This document shows positions 6,283-13,128 of a stretch of 13,166 bases of DNA, one piece after another. Below the pieces are notes generated by a model. That model saw nothing but the letters and a program-made list of their open reading frames with translations, was not told where the DNA came from and searched no databases. How positions within the stretch are numbered: position 1 is the first letter of the stretch; each line of letters opens with the position of its first letter. The translations under genes were made by a program, and so were the position numbers. This stretch comes from Dehalococcoidia bacterium (GTDB lineage: Bacteria; Chloroflexota; Dehalococcoidia; SZUA-161), in the NCBI GenBank assembly GCA_014859215.1, contig JACUUS010000054.1:1-13166 (forward strand), read 5' to 3'.

Positions 6283-7676
6283 TGAACATGCCGCAACCCG
6301 AGGAAATGTGCTTGCTGACGGACCTCTATGAGTTGACGATGGCGCAAAGTTACTTCGAAGAAGGACATAACGAGCAGGCGACATTCAGCCTTTTCATCCG
6401 CAAGTACCCGCCCCATCGGGGATTCTTCGTGTCCTGCGGCCTCGAAGATGTCCTGCGCTACCTTGAGAGTTTTCGGTTCAGCACCGGCGCCGTTGACCGG
6501 TTATATCGCGCCGGCATCTTCTCGGACAGATTCCTGGAGTACTTGAAAGGGCTGCGGTTTACTGGAGAAGTGCGGGCGATTCCAGAAGGGCGCCTTTTCT
6601 TCGTGAACCAGCCGGTGTTGGAGGTGACGGCTCCCATAATCGAGGCGCAAATCATCGAGACCTTCATTATCAACCAGGTAAACCTCCAGAGTCTTATCGC
6701 TACCAAGGCCGCCCGCTGTGTTCATGCGGCGCGTGGTCGGAGGATGGTTGATTTCTCCCTTCGCCGGACCCAGGGTATCGATGCCGGGATGAAGGTCGCC
6801 CGGGCCAGCTATATCGCTGGCTTTGCTTCTACCAGCAACGTTCTGGCGGGAGCAACCTACGGTATTCCCCTGGCAGGCACCATGGCTCACTCCTACATCA
6901 GCAGCTATGAGCACGAGATCGATGCTTTTCGAGCCTTTGTCCGTGGCTTCTCGGAACGCTCTATTCTTCTTATTGATACCTATGACACCGTCGCCGGGGC
7001 CCAGAAGGCCGTGGAGGTGGCCAGGGAGATGGCGGCGCGTGGACAGCATCTGCGGGGAGTACGTATAGATTCCGGTGACCTGGCCGCCCTCGGCTTTGAG
7101 GTCCGGCGTATTCTGGACGCAGCAGGGTTCCATGAAGCTCAGATCGTGGGTAGCGGGGGGCTTGATGAGTTCGACCTTGAGGAGCTGTCGCAGGTAGGCG
7201 CTCCCTATGACGCCTACGGGGTTGGCACCAGAATGGGCGTCTCGGGAGATGCGCCCTGGACCGATATGGCCTACAAGCTGGTCCGTTACAATGGGCGACC
7301 TGTTTTGAAACTGAGTTCCGGCAAGGTATCGCTTCCCGACGCCAAGCAAGTATTCCGGTTCAGTGAGGCCGGACGGATGCATCATGACGTCATCGCCCTG
7401 CATCAGGAGGAGACGGAAGGCGGCGAGCCGCTTCTGGAACGGGTGATGGCCGATGGCCAGATTCTGGGCCGGCTCCCGAGACTGGCCGAGATCAGGGAAC
7501 GTTTCCTGGATGAGTTTGGTCGGCTGGACGACCGCTACAAGACTATACGCGACCCGGCTGCCTATCCGGTGGAAGTCAGCGCTAAGCTCCAGTCGCTCAC
7601 AGAGGAATTACGGCATCAGGTAGCGGCTGAAGAATTGGAGCCTGTCCGACAGGATAGAGAGCTCGGCGAGAGCTAG
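6282..7676 (+). CDS. pncB: Nicotinate phosphoribosyltransferase
   Basis: This enzyme converts nicotinate and PRPP to nicotinate mononucleotide in the Preiss-Handler NAD salvage pathway. The 464-residue product opens LLTDLYELTMAQSYFEEG, the hallmark N terminus. It contains DFSLRRTQG (157-165), the phosphohistidine region LAGTMAHSYI (His203), the glycine/Asp segment LIDTYDT (230-236), RIDSGDLAALG (261-271) and later VGTRMGVSGDAP, covering the whole type II phosphoribosyltransferase core. Length is normal. ATG 6282 overlaps the upstream stop (TAATG) and has AGGAGG at 6266-6271. The second ATG (6288) is an alternative start. The frame stays open upstream to 6087 inside the preceding gene, but that stretch has no family similarity and is not part of the protein. 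Nicotinate could come from the nicotinamidase-like enzyme encoded at 3915. Confidence 0.96.
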   Translation: MNMPQPEEMCLLTDLYELTMAQSYFEEGHNEQATFSLFIRKYPPHRGFFVSCGLEDVLRYLESFRFSTGAVDRLYRAGIFSDRFLEYLKGLRFTGEVRAIPEGRLFFVNQPVLEVTAPIIEAQIIETFIINQVNLQSLIATKAARCVHAARGRRMVDFSLRRTQGIDAGMKVARASYIAGFASTSNVLAGATYGIPLAGTMAHSYISSYEHEIDAFRAFVRGFSERSILLIDTYDTVAGAQKAVEVAREMAARGQHLRGVRIDSGDLAALGFEVRRILDAAGFHEAQIVGSGGLDEFDLEELSQVGAPYDAYGVGTRMGVSGDAPWTDMAYKLVRYNGRPVLKLSSGKVSLPDAKQVFRFSEAGRMHHDVIALHQEETEGGEPLLERVMADGQILGRLPRLAEIRERFLDEFGRLDDRYKTIRDPAAYPVEVSAKLQSLTEELRHQVAAEELEPVRQDRELGES

Positions 7677-7697
7677 CGCGAGAGGCTTTCCCGGTTC

Positions 7698-7837
7698 GTC
7701 CAAGGGACTGCGCGGGCATCGAGAACGCCGCGAACATCGCCGCCATGGTCTTGACCACAGAGTCGCTCGTTACGGATATCCCCCAAAAGGAGAAAGCTCC
7801 ACCAATGCCGGGTGGCGGCATGGAAGGAATGTACTGA
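7698..7837 (+). pseudogene. Chaperonin GroEL 3'-terminal relic
   Basis: Just after pncB the plus strand encodes the last 39 residues of a GroEL: IENAANIAAMVLTTESLVTD, then IPQKEKAPPMPGGGMEGMY, ending at TGA 7835-7837. This is the standard C terminus, including the IAxMxLTTExLVxDIPEKE block and the GGM-rich tail. Just upstream (7698-7717) VQGTAR resembles the preceding residues but is offset by one base near 7717, so the fragment is frameshifted as well as truncated. There is no start codon, SD or ATPase domain. It is the scar of a lost or rearranged groEL gene; the functional copy must be elsewhere. The remaining 140 bases up to the next gene hold nothing I can assign. Confidence 0.85.
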
Positions 7838-7979
7838 TCGGATGAATGTGATTACAGAGAATATTCACCGCCAGGGGAACCCGGGATACAAATGCGATCA
7901 TGAGGGTGGCAATTAGTGGGCAGGGCCAGGGTGATTGCATGCCCTCGGTTGGCAACAGGCACAAAATGAGGAGGATACC

Positions 7980-8633
7980 ATGAAAATGGAATGGTTGGGC
8001 CATGCGTCAATGTTGTTGACTTCCAGCGAAGCAGTGAGAATAGTCACTGATCCGTACGAGGCCGGCGCATTCGCCCTGAACTACGCTCCAATCGATGCGG
8101 AAGCTGACATCGTCACGGTGAGCCACGACCACCCCGACCACAACAATGTCTCGGTAATTAGGGGGAAGCCCGATGTGGTGAAAGGGGGCGGCCTTCACAA
8201 CGTAAGGGGCGTGACGTTTCAGGGCATAGATTGCTATCACGATGAGTCTTCTGGAAGCCTGCGCGGCAAGAATACCATTTTCTGCTTTACGCTCGACGGC
8301 ATAAGGGTGTGCCATCTGGGTGACCTGGGACATGCCTTAACGTTGGAGGATGAGGCACAGATAAGCCAGGTTGATGTTCTTCTTATACCAGTCGGCGGCA
8401 ACTTCACCATAGAGGCTGGTGTCGCGGCTGACACCTGCCGCAGGTTGAATCCCAGGGTTGTCATTCCTCTCCACTATCGCAATGAAAGATGTCCTGACTT
8501 TCCTGTAGCCCAAGTTGAAAATTTCCTGGCATTAATGGATGAGGTAAGGTGGACGCATCGAACTGAACTCGAATTGCACAAAGACTCCCTCCCTGACAAG
8601 ACAGAAGTAGTGGTACTTGAGCCAGCGTTTTAA
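7980..8633 (+). CDS. UlaG-like metallo-beta-lactamase-fold metal-dependent hydrolase
   Basis: This 217-residue protein has the compact MBL fold of the UPF0173/UlaG-like family. Motifs in order are WLGHASMLL at the N terminus, the metal-binding TVSHDHPDHNN (HxHxDH type), the strand HLGDLGHAL with a metal ligand Asp, the family-characteristic VLLIPVGGNFTI, and PLHYRNE near the C terminus with the last His. Members act as phosphodiesterases, lactonases or tRNA-processing-like hydrolases. The substrate here is unknown. The start at ATG 7980 is supported by GAGGAGG (7968-7974), five bases upstream; a frame-extending ATG at 7935 has no such site. It lies on the opposite strand to the carboxylase cluster and follows the GroEL relic, so it is probably monocistronic. 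Confidence 0.9.
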   Translation: MKMEWLGHASMLLTSSEAVRIVTDPYEAGAFALNYAPIDAEADIVTVSHDHPDHNNVSVIRGKPDVVKGGGLHNVRGVTFQGIDCYHDESSGSLRGKNTIFCFTLDGIRVCHLGDLGHALTLEDEAQISQVDVLLIPVGGNFTIEAGVAADTCRRLNPRVVIPLHYRNERCPDFPVAQVENFLALMDEVRWTHRTELELHKDSLPDKTEVVVLEPAF

Positions 8634-8727
8634 TGGCTGCCGCATTTCAGTTTGAAGCAAGGGTTTGATGTGGACTCAGATGGCGCAAACGAATTTGGGG
8701 TAGCTGAACCAGCAACGCTGAAAATGG

Positions 8728-8799
8728 CTATCCATCCCTCTGCTTAGCGAGAGCGACAAAGCTGAAAAACCCGATAATGATGGAGCCTGCTACATTCAC
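8728..8799 (-). pseudogene. Truncated copy of the small transmembrane peptide gene
   Basis: GTG at 8799-8797, preceded by a strong AAGGAGG, opens a 23-codon frame. Its first 18 residues (MNVAGSIIIGFFSFVALA) are identical to the complete 37-residue ORF at 13015-13128. After that codon the sequence diverges completely and adds only KQRDG before a stop. The hydrophobic segment is cut and the charged tail lost. The break coincides with the edge of the direct repeat at 8746, so this is most simply a 3'-truncated duplicate. It could still be translated because the ribosome site is intact. Confidence 0.55.
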
Positions 8800-8837
8800 C
8801 GGCTTACCTCCTTGCAGAAGCGGGGCCCGGCAGGACT
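8746..8837 (-). repeat. Direct repeat, left copy (at least 92 bp)
   Basis: This segment matches 13075-13166 in the same orientation at a constant offset of 4329 bases. I count two mismatches (8758 A versus 13087 G; 8782 G versus 13111 A) in 92 positions. It covers the stop region of the upstream small ORF, a strong SD and 18 codons of a transmembrane peptide. The match stops sharply at its left edge. Its right edge cannot be determined because the partner copy runs off the window. Confidence 0.95.
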
Positions 8838-9033
8838 ATTCCACTTCCATGTTCCTGACGCTGTCCGTGAACTCGGTCCATCCCCTGCCGATTCTCTCGA
8901 CCCATTCCTTGCGACAGCTTACGATGAAATCCCACGGGAAGTCGGCAAAACAGCCGTGATCCTTGACATGCCGGACATGGGGCCTTCCCTGCGTAACGTA
9001 AGACGAGTCCTTCGCATCGTTGACACCATTCAA
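8836..9033 (-). CDS. Small hypothetical protein (65 aa)
   Basis: A 65-codon frame from TTG 9033 to TAG 8836 shows strongly G/C-biased third positions, unlike the alternative frames, so it was probably shaped as coding DNA. The product is soluble and charged, with an aromatic-rich stretch (FADFPWDFIVSCRKEWVERI) and an acidic end (DSVRNMEVE). I do not recognise a family. The start is weak: only GGTGAGAG precedes it, and a TGA lies two codons upstream in frame. It may therefore be the 3' part of a formerly longer gene, consistent with the nearby truncated repeat. It lies about 90 bases downstream of the biotin carboxylase gene on the same strand, and its stop is 36 bases before the truncated peptide start. 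Confidence 0.45.
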   Translation of the reverse strand: MNGVNDAKDSSYVTQGRPHVRHVKDHGCFADFPWDFIVSCRKEWVERIGRGWTEFTDSVRNMEVE

Positions 9034-9085
9034 CTCTCACCCTTTCAGATCAAATGGTGCTTGTTGTGCCGCTTCTTCCCGTTTT

Positions 9086-9107
9086 GAATATTGCCCTGGA
9101 ATATTGC
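9086..9107. repeat. Short tandem motif GAATATTGC x2
   Basis: The nonamer GAATATTGC occurs at 9086-9094 and again at 9099-9107, separated by four bases, just beyond the 3' end of the biotin carboxylase gene. The centre-to-centre distance is 13 bases. It could be a paired protein-binding site or chance. No terminator-like stem with a T-tract is visible. Confidence 0.3.
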
Positions 9108-9125
9108 GGTCCGTTCCAGCACGGC

Positions 9126-11135
9126 TCATTCAACAAACCTGATTAGCACGTCTCCTGTTTCCACGGTTTGCCCACGGCGTACAGCCACCTCTGAGACGAT
9201 GCCGTCCCCGGGAGACGGGATGCAACTCTCCATCTTCATGGATTCCAGGACAAACAGGTCCTGGCCGTGATAAACACGATCCCCCACAGCTACTTTTATC
9301 TCCATGACAAGACCAGGCATTGGACTCCTGAGCGCATTATCCACCGGGCGAGATATTGGTGAGCGGACTGTGGATGCAAGCGCCCACTCCTGCGGAGTGT
9401 ATATCTCGAACACCTCATGTATGCCGCAGAATCTGCCTTCTATGAAAGACCCGCGGTAGTCAAGAATGAAGCGATGAATCTCTCCGTTGATCTCCAGCTT
9501 CAGGCGTCGCCGGTAGAACTCAAACGGCGGTGTTACTACTGTGTACTCACGATCCCCCACGCGGGCAACCCAACTCCGTTCAAGCCCTTGATATTTCAAC
9601 TGGATTGCGAAGACTGCGTACCGGCACTTGACAATATACTCATAGGGTCCCGTGGGCTGAGGGCTACCGCCGATCCTGGATATCATCGGTTTGAGAGACT
9701 CACGTACCAGTACGTTCCGGTTGTGGTAGATCAACGTAGCCGCCAGAGCCACAAGACGCAGATGATCCGGAGACGGATCCTCCTTCGCTCTGCCTTCTTC
9801 GAAGTTCTGTTCAATGAAACCCGTCGAAATGTCTCCGCTACGGAAGGCGGAGAGATTCAGAACCTGATTAAGAAAGCTGATATTGGTGACCACTCCCTCA
9901 ATGTGATAGCCATTGAGTGCGGCGACAAGCCGCTTGCGGGCCTGTTCGCGGTCTTCCCCCCACGCTATTACCTTGCTCAGCAATGAGTCATAATACACGC
10001 TGACAAGACTTCCTGCCTCGACCCCCGAATCGACACGCAGATGTTCTCCTCCTGGTTGAGAGTAGCGGGTAATCAATCCGGTAACCGGGAAGAAGCTCCT
10101 GGCAGGATCCTCCGCACATACTCTTGCTTCCATCGCGCATCCGGACAGGCGGATGTCCTGCTGCTGAAACGGTAGCTTCTCGCCAGAGGCTATGCGAATC
10201 TGAAGATTCACCAGATCCACCGATAAGGCCATCTCAGTGACAGGGTGCTCGACCTGAATACGAGAGTTCATCTCCAGAAAGTAATACTGTCCCTGTGTAT
10301 CCAGAAGGAATTCGACAGTACCCGCGTTAACATAGTCTGCCCGTCGAGCCAGTCTGCAGGCCACCGCCCCAATCTCGTCTCGAAGAGAATCACTTATAGC
10401 CAGCGACGGTGTCTCCTCGATTATCTTCTGATAGCGTCGCTGAATAGAGCATTCCCGTTCACCCAGGTGAACCGCATTCCCGAAGTTGTCTACCAGGATC
10501 TGGAACTCAACGTGCCGGGGACGGGGAATGTATTTCTCAACAAACACCCTGTCATCCGCAAACGCTTTCTGTGCCTCCTTGCGGCAGACTGATAAAGCGC
10601 CGGCCATCCCACCGGCGTCGTAGACAATTCTCATCCCCTTGCCACCTCCACCCGCGGCCGGCTTGAGCAGCAGGGGATAGCCGATCTTTTCACCCACCTC
10701 AAGCGCCATTGCTGCGTCCGAGATTGGCTCGGGATGGCTCTCGATGACAGGCACTCCTTCGCTGCGGGCCAGTTCCTTGGCGGCGAGCTTATCTCCGAGA
10801 AGTCCGATAGACGAAGGCGACGGTCCTATGAACACGATTCCCGCTTCATTCACTAACCGGGCAAAGCGGGGGCTCTCGGACAGAAAACCATATCCGGGGT
10901 GGATCGCCTCGCAATGGGTTTGGAGAGCAGCGTCAATGATCTTCTCCATTGCCAGATACGATTCCATGGCGGTAACGCCACCCAGTGCCACGGTTTCATC
11001 TGCCTTTCTTATATGAAGACTGCGTGAATCAGCCTCCGAGTACACCGCCACCGAAGCGATTCCCATCCGGGAACACGTACGCATTATCCTGACCGCAATT
11101 TCACCGCGATTGGCAACTAGGATCTTTTTGAGCAT
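9126..11135 (-). CDS. Acyl-CoA carboxylase alpha subunit: biotin carboxylase fused to biotin carrier domain
   Basis: This 669-residue protein carboxylates its own biotin with ATP and bicarbonate, and the carboxyl group is passed to the partner carboxyltransferase encoded upstream. The biotin carboxylase N domain starts KKILVANRGEIAVRIMRT and includes AIHPGYGFLSE. The ATP-grasp domain shows the glycine loop KPAAGGGGKGMR (about 158-169), HVEFQIL, GERECSIQRRYQK and the catalytic EMNSRIQVEHPVTE. The C domain follows. A middle region (about 470-590) fits a BT-like linker as in propionyl/methylcrotonyl-CoA carboxylase alpha chains. The C-terminal biotinyl domain carries VLESMKMES with biotin-acceptor Lys634, 35 residues from the end as expected. 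Serine replaces the usual Ala before Met, a tolerated variant. ATG 11135 follows GAGGG and lies nine bases after the carboxyltransferase stop. Acetyl-CoA, propionyl-CoA or both are possible substrates. Confidence 0.94.
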   Translation of the reverse strand: MLKKILVANRGEIAVRIMRTCSRMGIASVAVYSEADSRSLHIRKADETVALGGVTAMESYLAMEKIIDAALQTHCEAIHPGYGFLSESPRFARLVNEAGIVFIGPSPSSIGLLGDKLAAKELARSEGVPVIESHPEPISDAAMALEVGEKIGYPLLLKPAAGGGGKGMRIVYDAGGMAGALSVCRKEAQKAFADDRVFVEKYIPRPRHVEFQILVDNFGNAVHLGERECSIQRRYQKIIEETPSLAISDSLRDEIGAVACRLARRADYVNAGTVEFLLDTQGQYYFLEMNSRIQVEHPVTEMALSVDLVNLQIRIASGEKLPFQQQDIRLSGCAMEARVCAEDPARSFFPVTGLITRYSQPGGEHLRVDSGVEAGSLVSVYYDSLLSKVIAWGEDREQARKRLVAALNGYHIEGVVTNISFLNQVLNLSAFRSGDISTGFIEQNFEEGRAKEDPSPDHLRLVALAATLIYHNRNVLVRESLKPMISRIGGSPQPTGPYEYIVKCRYAVFAIQLKYQGLERSWVARVGDREYTVVTPPFEFYRRRLKLEINGEIHRFILDYRGSFIEGRFCGIHEVFEIYTPQEWALASTVRSPISRPVDNALRSPMPGLVMEIKVAVGDRVYHGQDLFVLESMKMESCIPSPGDGIVSEVAVRRGQTVETGDVLIRFVE

Positions 11136-11144
11136 CTTCCCTCT

Positions 11145-12698
11145 TCACAATGGGATATTGCCGTGTTTTCTCCTTGGTTCTTCACCCTTTTTCCCTTCCA
11201 GCAACTGGAGAGCCCTGATCAACCGATGGCGTGTCTGGTGAGGAAAGATGACATCGTCAATGTATCCTCTCTGCGCCGCAACCAATGGGTTCTCGAACGT
11301 GGCGCGGTACTGAGCCTCTCTATCGGCCAGTGCCTTTTCGTGATCAGGAGAAGTCCCGATTTCTTTGCGGTAGAGGATCTCGGCAGCTCCCCGGGGGCCC
11401 ATTACGGCGATCTCAGCAGACGGCCACGCGTAATTGATGTCACCCAGGATATGCTTGGAGTTCATCACCAGGTAAGCCCCGCCGTAGGCCTTGCGCACGA
11501 TGACGGTAATGCGAGGCACGGTGGCTTCAATAAAAGCATAAAGTAGCTTGGCTCCGTGCCGAATGATGCCGCCGCTTTCCTGCTCCGGCCCCGGCATGAA
11601 TCCCGGCACATCCACCAGGACTATCAAAGGGATATTAAAGGCATCACAGAAACGAACGAATCGAGCAGCCTTCACTGAGGCATCGTTGTCGAGGACGCCG
11701 GCCAGCACCGCGGGTTGATTGGCTACAAGCCCGATAGTCTGGCCGCCCAGGCGTCCGAACCCGCAGATTATGTTTCGGGCAAAGTGAGACTGGACCTCAA
11801 GGAATTCGGCGCCGTCCAGAATGCTGTATATCAGCACGCTCATATCGTACGCCTTGCCGGGGTCGACCGGGACAAGATAGTCCAGCGCGGGATCGGTTCG
11901 ATCGCTAGGATCGCTGAGGTCGAGCAGAGGCGCCCTCTGAGCATTATTGGAGGGAAGGTAGTTGATCAGTTTCCGGACATCCCGCAGGCAAAGGATATCG
12001 TTGGAAGCCACAAAATGGGCCACACCACTGCGCTCGGCATGTATCCAGGCTCCCCCCAACTCTTCGGAGGAGATGTCCTTATGGATGACCGTCTTGACCA
12101 CATTGGGACCGGTGACAAACATGTATGAAGTACTCTCCACCATGAAAACGAAATCGGTCAACGAGGGGCTGTACACTGCACCGCCTGCGCAGGGACCCAT
12201 GATGCAGGATATCTGCGGGACCACACCGCTGGCCTTGACATTCCGCACGAAGATCTCGCCATAAGCCGCCAGTGAATCAACTCCGTCCTGAATCCTCGCG
12301 CCGCCTGAATCGTTCATCCCGATGATGGGGCAGCCGACCTTGGCGGCCATGTCCATCACCTTGCAAATCTTCTGGGAATGGCCCTCACCGAGAGAACCAC
12401 CCATTACTGTGAAATCCTGGCTGAACACCATCACTTCCCTGCCGGATATTTCCCCGTAGCCGGTAATCACTCCGTCCCCCGGGATACCTTCCTTCACGTC
12501 GGTGACACTGCCGCGTCCGGTCTTGATAACATCGAATTCCTCAAAAGTTCCCTTGTCCAGCAGGAGGTCGATACGTTCTCGAGCTGTAAGTTTGCCCTTG
12601 CCGTGCTGGTCTGCTATACGATCTGCACCTCCACCCTGCAACGCCTGCGCCCGGAGGTCTTCCAGGATAATCAGCGCGTCATTCTCACGCGTTTCCAT
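11145..12698 (-). CDS. Acyl-CoA carboxylase beta subunit (carboxyltransferase, PccB/AccD-fusion type)
   Basis: This 517-residue protein transfers CO2 from carboxybiotin to an acyl-CoA such as propionyl-CoA (giving methylmalonyl-CoA) or acetyl-CoA. Both crotonase-fold halves are present. The N half has KLTARERIDLLLD, VMGGSLGEGHSQKI, MNDSGGARIQDG and the oxyanion glycines GPCAGGAVYSP (168-178). The C half has VLDNDASVKAARF, VDVPGFMPGPEQESGGIIRHGAKLL (written in part: residues 362-386), RKAYGGAYLVM and AWPSAEIAVMGPRGAA. At the position that governs acyl selectivity in actinobacterial enzymes (Asp in propionyl-type, Ile in broad acetyl/propionyl-type), this protein appears to have Leu410. That hints at broad specificity. 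ATG 12698 has GAGGTG (12704-12709) five bases upstream. It is coupled to the biotin carboxylase gene. A membrane decarboxylase role is less likely because no MmdB-type subunit is encoded in the window. Confidence 0.95.
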   Translation of the reverse strand: METRENDALIILEDLRAQALQGGGADRIADQHGKGKLTARERIDLLLDKGTFEEFDVIKTGRGSVTDVKEGIPGDGVITGYGEISGREVMVFSQDFTVMGGSLGEGHSQKICKVMDMAAKVGCPIIGMNDSGGARIQDGVDSLAAYGEIFVRNVKASGVVPQISCIMGPCAGGAVYSPSLTDFVFMVESTSYMFVTGPNVVKTVIHKDISSEELGGAWIHAERSGVAHFVASNDILCLRDVRKLINYLPSNNAQRAPLLDLSDPSDRTDPALDYLVPVDPGKAYDMSVLIYSILDGAEFLEVQSHFARNIICGFGRLGGQTIGLVANQPAVLAGVLDNDASVKAARFVRFCDAFNIPLIVLVDVPGFMPGPEQESGGIIRHGAKLLYAFIEATVPRITVIVRKAYGGAYLVMNSKHILGDINYAWPSAEIAVMGPRGAAEILYRKEIGTSPDHEKALADREAQYRATFENPLVAAQRGYIDDVIFPHQTRHRLIRALQLLEGKKGEEPRRKHGNIPL

Positions 12699-12730
12699 TA
12701 CATCACCTCATTTTCGGCAATAGTCGCCTT

Positions 12731-12761
12731 CCCTCGACGTGGTCCACCTGCCCCGCGAGGG
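12731..12761 (-). promoter_or_regulatory. Leader stem ahead of the carboxyltransferase gene
   Basis: CCCTCG (12731-12736) and CGAGGG (12756-12761) form a 6-bp inverted repeat around a 19-base loop that itself contains GTGG/CCAC. On the minus strand the stem ends about 21 bases before the gene's SD. It may influence initiation, but I recognise no known riboswitch and the loop is long. Confidence 0.3.
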
Positions 12762-12794
12762 TGCACCCCATCATCAGAACAGAATAGTGGACAG

Positions 12795-12821
12795 ATTATG
12801 GTTGGGGGCTGCAGTACTCAA
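12795..12821 (-). promoter_or_regulatory. Possible promoter for the carboxylase operon
   Basis: On the minus strand TTGAGT (12821-12816) is followed, after 15 bases, by CATAAT (12800-12795). Both hexamers are near consensus but the spacing is short; a 17-base reading with TAATCT is poorer in the -10. The location, about 100 bases upstream of the carboxyltransferase start, is plausible. Confidence 0.3.
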
Positions 12822-12940
12822 GTGGGTCGATGCCAAGGATTCTACCATACGGCGCTGGCGGCTTCCACCGGCATTGAATTGCCGAGCCAAAACCCCAGTA
12901 ATTTAATCACACATCCCCGCGCCATCCGCATATTGAAGGA

Positions 12941-12962
12941 GTTCACCTGCATGAAGGTGAAC
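12941..12962. promoter_or_regulatory. Perfect 8-bp palindrome, possible operator or hairpin
   Basis: GTTCACCT (12941-12948) and AGGTGAAC (12955-12962) are perfect inverted repeats around GCATGA. The element lies between the small peptide gene and the carboxylase operon. No T-tract follows on either strand, so a dimeric regulator's operator or an mRNA processing stem is more likely than an intrinsic terminator. The rest of 12710-13014 has no gene I can support on either strand. Confidence 0.45.
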
Positions 12963-13014
12963 CCGCCGGAAGAATGCCGCTCAGGGTTAGCCGTGAGTTG
13001 TTCTCCGGCAACCG

Positions 13015-13128
13015 CTACCGCTTTCTCTTAGACGCTTCGTCGGCTCTGGGCGGCGAGTCCAGCAGGAAGACCAAAGCGAGAGCGACGAAGCTGAAAAACC
13101 CGATAATGATAGAGCCTGCTACATTCAC
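13015..13128 (-). CDS. Tiny single-transmembrane-segment peptide (37 aa)
   Basis: GTG 13128-13126 is preceded by an excellent AAGGAGG (13136-13142) with a 7-base spacer. The 37-codon frame ends at TAG 13015-13017. The peptide has a short N terminus (MNVAG), one hydrophobic segment from about residue 6 to 23 (SIIIGFFSFVALALVFLL), then an acidic/proline linker and a basic tail ending ASKRKR. The basic tail after the helix predicts a cytoplasmic C terminus. Small membrane peptides of this size are often accessory subunits of symporters (MetS-like next to NSS transporters) or pump complexes, but I see no diagnostic motif and the gene upstream is outside the window. Its 5' part is duplicated at 8728-8799. 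Confidence 0.65.
   Translation of the reverse strand: MNVAGSIIIGFFSFVALALVFLLDSPPRADEASKRKR

Noticed and set aside
7842..7916. A 24-codon plus-strand frame starting MNVITEN.
   Set aside because: There is no SD, no coding bias that I can see and no recognisable feature.
8804..9040. An alternative minus-strand frame with two CxxC pairs resembling a zinc ribbon (CQRC...CPAC).
   Set aside because: Its third-position composition is far less G/C-biased than the overlapping 65-codon frame, its start has no properly spaced SD, and the frame ends inside the repeat's SD. It is most likely a shadow, though a frameshifted fusion cannot be excluded.
12378..13031. A 217-codon plus-strand frame across the carboxyltransferase start and the intergenic region.
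   Set aside because: It runs antisense through a certain gene, and the product has no domain, SD or plausible composition.
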